From Planctomycetaceae bacterium (GTDB lineage: Bacteria; Planctomycetota; Planctomycetia; Pirellulales; Thermoguttaceae), in the NCBI GenBank assembly GCA_031256755.1, contig JAIRPZ010000111.1, positions 1-15,162 of the forward strand: a stretch of DNA of 15,162 bases, read 5' to 3'. The translations under genes and the position numbers were made by a program. The notes beneath the pieces are model-generated. The model searched no databases. It was not told where the DNA came from and saw nothing but the letters and a program-made list of their open reading frames with translations. Below are positions 1 to 5,782 of this stretch, piece by piece (the first letter of the stretch is position 1; each line of letters begins with the position of its first letter).

Positions 1-6
1 AAACCC

Positions 7-1065
7 CTAAAACGCCGTCCGCAGCCGCAGGAAAACACTGTCCGCCGGCTGAACCCGCGAGTGTTCAATCGTCCGGTCAACCGCATAACCAACTTCGATA
101 CCAAGCGTCACACCACAACGCGTACGCCGCTCATAGCCAAGCAACAAACGATAGTCCCGGTAATTCAGCACCCCGCCCCCTTCAATCCCCCACGAACCGC
201 TGCCGAATTCAAAAGCCGTATAAAGCCAATCCTGCTGCTCTTCGCCCGCCGATGAATAAAACCAGCGAAGCCGCTGCGCATAGCGAATTCGGGGAAACAC
301 CAGTTCCGCACGGATGTCTTCCGTCGGAGTCCACACAGCACCCGCCATCGGACACCAGTTATAATCGCCGTGCCGGTCAAGATAAAGAACACCAAACACA
401 ATTTTCGTACGCGGATTAAAATTCCAGATACCGGCAACATGGGCAGGAAACCGGACAGCATCGCCGGCTTCGGCATGAAAATCGCCGCTGTAAAAGACAC
501 CGAAACCGAGGTCAGCGGTTAACTTATCTTTCACAAGCGGACGTATCCACCGCAAGTCAACTCCGGTTGTGTAAAATGTTTTGTCGGCGATCTTGCCTGC
601 ATTTTTTGTATCAAAAAATGTTGATTTGAATTCCGGCGTGATCAGCAGCGGCGATTCCGCGGTCGGCATCGGTAACGCCAATACCACCGAAAGATCAAGT
701 TCGGTCATTCCAAGACCGTTTGCCCCGCCGCTGTCGGGTATCCAAAGCCAATTCACGCTTCCCTTCTGAAACATGCCGGTACGTTTATTGTTCGGAATTT
801 GGAACAGATAGAGACCGCTGGATTGCGTTGTCGGCGTAATTTCCGCTCCGGTACTGGTTTCCGCAGGATCAGCAAACAGCGTTGCGGCCGGCGGCGGTGC
901 CGTCGTCACACCCGGCAGCGCATTCCCCAAACCGGGATAGGGCTGACTCCATGCCGGAACTTCCGGCGGTGTTCCCGCCGGAAAATACACATTGCCCTGA
1001 CCGTTTGCGGAAGCGGAAAAAACGCCGCAAACAGCCGCAATTGCAAAGAAGAATAAACGGGTCAT
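7..1065 (-). CDS. Putative outer-membrane beta-barrel protein, unknown function
   Basis: The protein has 352 residues. Residues 1-21 look like a Sec signal peptide: MTR, then a hydrophobic stretch (LFFFAIAAVCGVF) ending in SASA before NGQ. The mature part starts with a Pro-rich linker, followed by many short alternating segments rich in Tyr, Trp, Gly and Arg, and ends in ...VFLRLRTAF. A terminal Phe is the usual BAM recognition signal of outer-membrane barrels. I therefore infer an outer-membrane barrel; it may belong to the planctomycete barrel group annotated as DUF6268, but that is recalled and untested. The ATG at 1065 is preferred because it directly opens the signal peptide. A TTG at 1128 would add 21 residues before the signal peptide. 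No clear Shine-Dalgarno precedes the ATG. It is divergent from the ATP sulfurylase gene and its ligand or role is unknown. Confidence 0.75.
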   Translation of the reverse strand: MTRLFFFAIAAVCGVFSASANGQGNVYFPAGTPPEVPAWSQPYPGLGNALPGVTTAPPPAATLFADPAETSTGAEITPTTQSSGLYLFQIPNNKRTGMFQKGSVNWLWIPDSGGANGLGMTELDLSVVLALPMPTAESPLLITPEFKSTFFDTKNAGKIADKTFYTTGVDLRWIRPLVKDKLTADLGFGVFYSGDFHAEAGDAVRFPAHVAGIWNFNPRTKIVFGVLYLDRHGDYNWCPMAGAVWTPTEDIRAELVFPRIRYAQRLRWFYSSAGEEQQDWLYTAFEFGSGSWGIEGGGVLNYRDYRLLLGYERRTRCGVTLGIEVGYAVDRTIEHSRVQPADSVFLRLRTAF

Positions 1066-1133
1066 TGCCGGAGTGTACAAATTTTTCCCGCCGCCCGCAA
1101 GAGCAAAAACATTTCCTGTTATAAGCAACAGTT

Positions 1134-1170
1134 CTGCCGCTATCCCTGTGGAAACGACATAGCGGGACAG
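1134..1170. promoter_or_regulatory. Imperfect inverted repeat upstream of the sat promoter (possible operator)
   Basis: The left arm CTGCCGCTAT (1134-1143) pairs with the right arm ATAGCGGGACAG (1159-1170), apart from a two-base bulge; the core CCGCTAT/ATAGCGG is perfect and the spacer is 15 nt. It ends 3 nt before the -35 box of the sat promoter and lies in the intergenic region shared with the leftward barrel gene. A regulator binding site is plausible. No T tract follows, so it is not a typical terminator. Confidence 0.35.
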
Positions 1171-1173
1171 ACC

Positions 1174-1202
1174 TTTACATAAGAAGGAGAAACAAGTATA
1201 CT
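1174..1202 (+). promoter_or_regulatory. Sigma-70-type promoter of the ATP sulfurylase gene
   Basis: The -35 box is TTTACA (1174-1179) and the -10 box is TATACT (1197-1202), separated by exactly 17 nt; each differs from consensus at one position. Transcription would start near 1209, giving a leader of about 47 nt that is pyrimidine-rich and carries no Shine-Dalgarno before the ATG at 1256. Confidence 0.65.
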
Positions 1203-1255
1203 GTCGGCTCGTTTATCGTTAGTTTTGTTCCAAAAATCAACCGACTCCTTTTTTT

Positions 1256-2512
1256 ATGCCGTTGCTGCCCCCCCATGGCGGATTGACCGAACCGGTCAAC
1301 CGCACCATCCCTGTTAACGAAATTGAAAACCGGCGTGCCTATGCCGCCACTCTCCTGAAAGTGCCGGTCAGCGATGCCGATCTGTCGACCGTTTATCGTT
1401 TCGGAGACGGCGGACTTTCCCCGCTGACCGGTCCAATGGACGAGGAGACCTTTTGCCGCGTCCTTGACGAATCGGTCATTATTTCCAACGGCAAAAAATA
1501 TGCGTGGACGATTCCGCTTTCTCTGCCTGTGTCCGAAACCCTTGCCGGACAAATCAAGCCGGAGCAAGACGTTGCCGTTGTCAATTCAGCCGGAGAAACC
1601 GTTGCCGTTCTTTCCGTGACCAGCGTGTTCGGCTGGGATAAACCGAAATATCTCCGAAGCGTTTACCTGACTGACCGGACAGATCATCCCGGTGCGGATA
1701 TGGTTCTCAAACAAGATGCCGATAAAACGTTTTTGCTTGGCGGGACAATTCAAGTGTTTCCGCAGCCGAAGAATCCCGCTTTCGGTCAATATGTTCTGCC
1801 GCCGTCCGAAGTCCGAAAACTGCTGGATACCAAAGGATGGAATCGTGTTGTGGCTTTTCAAACACGGAATCCGCTGCACCGGGCGCATGAATACGCTTTG
1901 GTGTACGGACTCGAAGAACTGCTGCGGCAGGGACACAATGCCGGTGCGTGTCTGAATCCGCTTGTCGGCGAAACAAAAGGGGATGATGTCAATGCGGCGG
2001 TGCGGATGAAAACCTACGAGGCGTTGATTGATAACCGGTCTCTCGGCGAAGGAGACAGCGATCCGGCATTATGGCAGAAAGTCGGCGGTGCTGTGCCGGA
2101 CAGAGTTCTTCTGCTGGGGCTGGACATCAAAATGTTTTACGGCGGTCCGAAGGAAGCGGTGATGCATGCGGTCTACCGGCAGAATTTCGGCTTTACCGAT
2201 TTGATTATCGGCAGGAAACATGCCGATGCGCCGTATCATGACGGTACGCCGATTTGGGGGGATTTCGATGCACAGGAAATCTTCAACAATCTCGGCGGTG
2301 AATTGCTGATCAAGCCGCTGAATGTCGGCTTTGCCGCCTACTATGAATCGGCGGGGCGGGTGGATTTGATGGATTCTCACAAAGACGAAAAGCCGGTTTT
2401 CATTTCCGGTAAGGATGTCCGCAAAACATTGACGGAAGGCAAAGAAGTCGACCCCCGAATTATGCGTCCGAGTACATCCAAAATCCTTGCCGAAGCCATG
2501 AAGGGAAAATGA
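1256..2512 (+). CDS. sat: Sulfate adenylyltransferase (ATP sulfurylase)
   Basis: This enzyme makes adenosine 5'-phosphosulfate and pyrophosphate from ATP and sulfate, the first step of sulfate activation in the cytoplasm. The 418-residue length fits the single-domain family, with no fused APS kinase. The N-terminus LLPPHGG is typical of the family. The nucleotide-binding QTRNPLHRAHE (residues 202-212) carries the HxxH-type motif. Residues 287-344 hold LGLDIKMFYGGPKEA and GRKHADAPYHDG, and the C-terminus has ISGKDVRKTL. The GRKHADAP form resembles the Sat of sulfur-oxidising and sulfate-reducing bacteria more than the CysD/CysN type. The start at 1256 matches the family N-terminus but lacks a Shine-Dalgarno. 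No reductase, APS kinase or transporter gene is adjacent, so assimilatory and dissimilatory roles cannot be separated here; assimilation is the default guess. Confidence 0.95.
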   Translation: MPLLPPHGGLTEPVNRTIPVNEIENRRAYAATLLKVPVSDADLSTVYRFGDGGLSPLTGPMDEETFCRVLDESVIISNGKKYAWTIPLSLPVSETLAGQIKPEQDVAVVNSAGETVAVLSVTSVFGWDKPKYLRSVYLTDRTDHPGADMVLKQDADKTFLLGGTIQVFPQPKNPAFGQYVLPPSEVRKLLDTKGWNRVVAFQTRNPLHRAHEYALVYGLEELLRQGHNAGACLNPLVGETKGDDVNAAVRMKTYEALIDNRSLGEGDSDPALWQKVGGAVPDRVLLLGLDIKMFYGGPKEAVMHAVYRQNFGFTDLIIGRKHADAPYHDGTPIWGDFDAQEIFNNLGGELLIKPLNVGFAAYYESAGRVDLMDSHKDEKPVFISGKDVRKTLTEGKEVDPRIMRPSTSKILAEAMKGK

Positions 2513-2540
2513 CCGCCGCGCCCCTGTGCTGGTCAAACTT

Positions 2541-2564
2541 GCGGACAGACATTGACACGTCCGC
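2541..2564. terminator. Weak hairpin between convergent sat and trpS
   Basis: GCGGAC (2541-2546) and GTCCGC (2559-2564) are perfect inverted arms with a 12-nt loop, in the 93-bp gap where sat and trpS converge. A T-rich stretch follows on the + strand (CTTTGTTGTC) but there is no clean T run, so this is only a candidate bidirectional terminator. Confidence 0.3.
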
Positions 2565-2605
2565 CGCTTTGTTGTCAGTGCTTTGTTAAATTACATTACA
2601 CTGCG

Positions 2606-3574
2606 TTATACACCGCAATTTTCCTTGACCCGCCGCAGCACTTCAGCGGCTTTTTTTCGGGCGGTCTGCGCACCGGCGGCTAATATGTCCCGAACCTCTG
2701 CCGGTTTCGCCGACAATTCCTCCCGCCGCGCCCGCGCCTCCGCAAAATAATTTTCCGCAAGCACCGCCAAATCCTTTTTCACTCCGCCGTAACCGAATCC
2801 GCCGCGCCGGTACGTCTCCGCCAACGTTTGCGTTTGTTCTTTCGAAGCAAAAAGCGAATAGAGCGTAAAAAGAGGATCGCCGGCCGGTTCTTTCGGCTCT
2901 TCCATCGGACGGCTGTCCGTTGTGATTCCCATAATTTTTTTCTTCTGGGCTTTCAAATCTTCAAAGACCTCCACCGTATTGCCGTAACTTTTTGACATTT
3001 TGTCTTTGCCGTCCAAGCCGGGAACTTTCGCCGTATCCTGCACGACATACGGTTTCGGCATAATAAACGTTTCGCCGAAATGGTGATTGAACGACCCGGC
3101 AACGTCCCGGCAAACCTCAATGTGCTGAATCTGATCTTCGCCGACCGGTACAAGATTAGAATCGTAAAGCAGAATGTCCGCCGCCATCAAAACGGGATAA
3201 GTAAAAAGTCCCGCATCGGCGGTCAGTCCTTTTGCTTTCTTGTCTTTGTAAGCGTGGCAGCGTTCCAGTAAGCCCATCGGTGTTGCGGTCATGAGAATCC
3301 AGCAAAGTTCGGACACTTCGGGAATGTCGGACTGCACGAAGAGCGTTGCCTTGTTCGGGTCAAGTCCGAGCGCAAGCAGGTCAAGAGCCGCATCAAAAGT
3401 ATTTCGGGCAAGTTGCTGTTTGCTGCGGACGGTGGTGAGGGCGTGCAGGTTCGCAATAAAGTAAAAGGCGTTTTCCCGTTGCCCTTGCAGGGCAATGTAC
3501 TGCCGGATCGCTCCGAAATAATTGCCCCAGTGAAACCGTCCTGTCGGCTGAATGCCGGATAATATACGCTGCAT
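2606..3574 (-). CDS. trpS: Tryptophanyl-tRNA synthetase
   Basis: This class I aminoacyl-tRNA synthetase charges tRNA-Trp with tryptophan using ATP. The 322-residue length is normal for bacterial TrpRS. The HIGH-type signature appears as HWGN (residues 15-18) after the family opening RILSGIQPTG. The specificity-pocket region carries VGEDQIQHIE (144-153). The KMSKS loop is DKMSKSYGN (191-199). The C-terminal helical domain is complete. The ATG at 3574 is right for the family; only a weak GGAA lies 9 nt upstream. A separate promoter lies near the end of the upstream lipoprotein gene, so trpS is probably transcribed on its own. Confidence 0.96.
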   Translation of the reverse strand: MQRILSGIQPTGRFHWGNYFGAIRQYIALQGQRENAFYFIANLHALTTVRSKQQLARNTFDAALDLLALGLDPNKATLFVQSDIPEVSELCWILMTATPMGLLERCHAYKDKKAKGLTADAGLFTYPVLMAADILLYDSNLVPVGEDQIQHIEVCRDVAGSFNHHFGETFIMPKPYVVQDTAKVPGLDGKDKMSKSYGNTVEVFEDLKAQKKKIMGITTDSRPMEEPKEPAGDPLFTLYSLFASKEQTQTLAETYRRGGFGYGGVKKDLAVLAENYFAEARARREELSAKPAEVRDILAAGAQTARKKAAEVLRRVKENCGV

Positions 3575-3658
3575 AAAATTTGATTCCGGCGGGTTTCAGC
3601 GCAGATCGTTCCTGATGCAACCGCCCTGCCTTCCGCACCTTGTCCGATGAGACCGCAG

Positions 3659-3687
3659 ATTCTACACGAAAATAACGGCGGCGGCAA
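3659..3687 (-). promoter_or_regulatory. Promoter candidate for trpS
   Basis: Read leftward, the -35 box is TTGCCG (3682-3687) and the -10 box is TAGAAT (3659-3664), with a 17-nt spacer. The -10 matches consensus at five of six positions. Transcription would begin near 3652, leaving a leader of about 78 nt before trpS. The element starts just past the stop of the upstream lipoprotein gene. Confidence 0.5.
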
Positions 3688-3690
3688 GAA

Positions 3691-4212
3691 CTACTGAAAC
3701 TCCTCCACGTTGACGGTCAATTCAGCACCTTTTCCGCTTTCGACATTAACCGTCAGCGGTGTGAGGGATATTTCCGCTATCTTTTTCGGAATTATCCGCA
3801 GTTTGTCAATCTCCGCCGCCCGTTTTGCCTCATAAGCCGCTGCTTCTTCCTGTGTCCACAAGGCACTCTCCTCTGGCGTGACTGTTTCCGGCGGAACCTC
3901 AAAAGACTTGTCCGCCGTGACTTTGCACAAGCCGACCGGCGCACCCTTTGCAACATATCGGCCCCACGATGTTTCGATGATCGCAACACCGCTTGAGTTT
4001 GTCATGCCGCTGATGGCTAATGCCCCGTTGCCCTCTTCGCGGTACAGAGTAATGGCGACATCCGCATACGGTTTGCCGTCCTGCAACACCGTTATTTTGC
4101 ACGGTGCCGTTTCGGGAAAATTCGCCGGACGCGGAACGCCGCAGCCGGACAACGTTAATGTTACGAAAAGTAATAGTGTGATAAGTGTAAGTGTGCGCAT
4201 TGGTTTGTTCAT
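3691..4212 (-). CDS. Small lipoprotein, probably carboxypeptidase-regulatory-like fold
   Basis: The protein has 173 residues. A lipoprotein signal peptide runs from residue 1 to the lipobox LSGC, with the modified Cys at 24 after a long hydrophobic run (LTLITLLLFVTLTL). The mature part begins with a beta-rich region (residues 37-95, e.g. CKITVLQDGKPYADVAITLY and GMTNSSGVAIIET), the pattern of a CarboxypepD_reg or transthyretin-like domain. A charged Glu/Ala-rich helix follows (about 112-140), then a beta-like tail. Planctomycetes often carry such lipoproteins directly behind DUF1559 genes, as here (126 nt downstream), so the two products may work together at the cell surface; that role is inference. 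Start codons at 4212 and 4200 are both possible and neither has a clear Shine-Dalgarno. Confidence 0.75.
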   Translation of the reverse strand: MNKPMRTLTLITLLLFVTLTLSGCGVPRPANFPETAPCKITVLQDGKPYADVAITLYREEGNGALAISGMTNSSGVAIIETSWGRYVAKGAPVGLCKVTADKSFEVPPETVTPEESALWTQEEAAAYEAKRAAEIDKLRIIPKKIAEISLTPLTVNVESGKGAELTVNVEEFQ

Positions 4213-4253
4213 GGTTAAAGGTTGTTCTTTGAATTGAAAATTGATAATCAGGA

Positions 4254-4327
4254 AGACGGCAGTTTGCAGACGGCAGACGGCAGCAAGAGAGAATCTTTTC
4301 TGCTGCGGTCTGCCATCTGCTGTCTGC
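4254..4327. repeat. Repeat copy A: long imperfect hairpin behind the DUF1559 gene
   Basis: Positions 4259-4285 and 4301-4327 form an imperfect inverted repeat (22 of 27 pairs by my count) around a 15-nt loop. The left part, 4254-4285, matches 5487-5518 at 30 of 32 positions in the same orientation, built on the unit CAGACGGCAGACGGCAGCA. The hairpin starts 11 nt past the DUF1559 stop codon and lies before the lipoprotein gene. It could terminate, attenuate or stabilise the DUF1559 transcript, or be a small mobile repeat of the REP/MITE kind. Confidence 0.7.
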
Positions 4328-4338
4328 GAACTAATTCA

Positions 4339-5663
4339 TCACGGCGTTTCGCTTTCTCCGCCGCTGCGGGTGCCGAGTGCGCCCCAAACGCCGAAAGGAG
4401 ACGCAGTATCCGCTGTCTGTGCGGCTGTATCGCCCTTGCCGACATCAATGTTTTCATTGATGAACGAAACTGAACCGTCTGCCCGCGTTAGATTGACACC
4501 GCCGGTATGATTGCTTGTCGGGGTCAATACCCCGATCTCGCGTGACGACCGACTCATGCAAGCCGGACCATTCGGAGAAATCACGGTATGAAAACCGCTT
4601 GAGTTCCAAATCCCGTCCGAATATTTCATGCCGCATTCTCCCCAATAGTCCGCCGGATAAGTCGCCCCTACTCCCGTCTTGTAATTGCCATTTGTACCCC
4701 GTATGTTGACACACTGTGTCCGCGACTTGAGGTAAGCATTCTCGTTATTACCGCTCCACATGTTGGCACTATTAGCATTATTGACCACCCCTTCGGTAAT
4801 TTTCAAGACACCGGTTCTTACAGTCCCGATTGCCGACCCGACGGCTCTTTCGGCAAATAAAGCAGTATTACTGGTTCCGTCTGTCACGGCACTGAAATCA
4901 TATTGCACTTGGTGACCGAAGAGACCGCGAACCCAGACAATATTTTTGATAGTGTCATTATTGGCACTCGTTGTTGAATGGAACGGAGAATCGCCGAGGT
5001 TGAACCTGTAATTCGTCAGTCCTTGCGGCGGAGTATTTTGTCCGGTTCCGGTGTTGGACGGACAGCGGAAAGCCGATACCTGAACTCGCCGCGGGTCATC
5101 TGCCGGAGCAGTGTCAAGAACCCAAGCGGAAGGATGATAAGCATAAGTCCCTCCGTTCACCAGTGTCGAATTGATCCATGCATCGTAGAGACCTTGCTGT
5201 TCGATAAAGGGGAGCAGGGCAATCAACCCGCTGTATCTGCCGGCGAATGCCAATGCCGTTGCCGAATTCGGGTCTTTACAGAAGGCGATGCCGTTACAGG
5301 CGGGGAGTTGCCCGTAAGCACTGTGATAGTTATGAATGCCGATACCGAGTTGTTTGAGGTTGTTTTGGCACTGCATACGCCGTGCGGCTTCGCGGGCTTG
5401 CTGAATAGCGGGTAAGAGTAAGGCGATGAGCATGCCGATAATGGCGATCACGACCAAGAGTTCGACCAGCGTGAATGCCGCAGAATAGACGGCAGATTGC
5501 GGACGGCAGACGGCAGCAGAAGAATTACTGTCTACGGTCTGATGCCCGGCGAGATTAGATTGTCCCCCCCCCCCGTTCTTTTGCCTATTTTACTACGCAT
5601 TGGAGCGTTTGTAAGGGTTGTGCCGGTGATTTCGTGAACCGGTGTCAAAATTTTTGTACGCAT
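4339..5663 (-). CDS. DUF1559 type IV pilin-like protein; reading frame broken at a G11 tract
   Basis: The likely start is the ATG at 5663, 7 nt from an AGGAG Shine-Dalgarno (5671-5675). The leader (MRTKILTPVHEITG..., residues 1-30) reads into the G11 tract and then stops 10 codons later, at GIRP-stop. Twelve G (or nine) would join it to the main frame and give 441 residues. In that form Phe64 opens the prepilin helix FTLVELLVVIAIIG with Glu at position 5, then IQQAREAARRMQCQNNLKQLG, the typical DUF1559 N-terminus. The C-terminal H-x9-DG motif begins at His386 (HTGGVNLTRADG), followed by SPFGVWGALGTRSGG. DUF1559 proteins are abundant in Planctomycetes and are thought to be exported surface pseudopilins of unknown role. 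Oddities: a 63-residue leader, Ala rather than Gly before the cleavage Phe, and repeat copy B inside the leader. Without a frame change no ATG, GTG or TTG lies in frame upstream of the helix. The gene may be phase-off, corrected by slippage, dead, or mis-sequenced. Confidence 0.85.
5487..5541. repeat. Repeat copy B inside the DUF1559 leader
   Basis: Positions 5487-5518 match copy A (4254-4285) at 30 of 32 bases in the same orientation. A partial hairpin follows: 5507-5516 against 5532-5541, 8 of 10 pairs. On the minus strand this stretch codes for the leader segment around SSAAVCRPQSAV, just before AAFTLVE. Together, copies A and B bracket the DUF1559 core coding segment, from just before the prepilin helix to just after the stop codon. 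Confidence 0.7.
5564..5574 (-). repeat. G11 homopolymer (C11 on + strand) in the DUF1559 leader
   Basis: Eleven consecutive G on the coding strand follow leader codon 29 (within ...GKRTGGG). The upstream leader and the downstream pilin frame disagree at exactly this tract: 11 G closes the frame within 10 codons, while 9 or 12 G opens it. Tracts of this length are prone to slipped-strand mispairing, to transcriptional slippage, and also to sequencing error. Confidence 0.85.
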
Positions 5664-5726
5664 CGTATTTCTCCTTTTCATAAAGAGGTAAAAACATAAC
5701 TACGCCGACGTGACGTATCTATATGA

Positions 5727-5755
5727 AGTATAACCTGAAACAAGAGGATTGTCAA
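5727..5755 (-). promoter_or_regulatory. Near-consensus sigma-70 promoter of the DUF1559 gene
   Basis: Read leftward, a perfect -35 box TTGACA (5750-5755) is separated by 17 nt from a -10 box TATACT (5727-5732). The predicted start near 5720 gives a leader of about 57 nt, containing the AGGAG Shine-Dalgarno at 5671-5675. This is the strongest-looking promoter in the window and suggests high constitutive transcription of a gene that, as read, cannot be translated through. Confidence 0.8.
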
Positions 5756-5782
5756 CAGCGGGAAAACAAAATGACGGACAAA

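Noticed and set aside
1066..1128. TTG start at 1128 for the barrel protein
   Set aside because: It adds 21 residues in front of a complete signal peptide; the ATG at 1065 gives the expected N-terminus.
1175..1567. Leftward open frame across the sat promoter and 5' end
   Set aside because: It overlaps sat on the opposite strand, has no family likeness, and would place coding sequence over a clear promoter.
3575..3658. T-box or trp attenuator in the trpS leader
   Set aside because: No T-box consensus, no leader peptide with Trp codons and no terminator-like hairpin with a T run were seen.
4256..4330. Tandem CGGCAGA-like units considered as a CRISPR array
   Set aside because: Only two or three short adjacent units without regular spacers, and they form a single hairpin.
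5564..5574. Dismissing C11 purely as a sequencing error
   Set aside because: Error is possible and stated as the main rival, but the frame change falls exactly at the tract in a gene with strong expression signals, so it is kept as a finding pending read-level counts.
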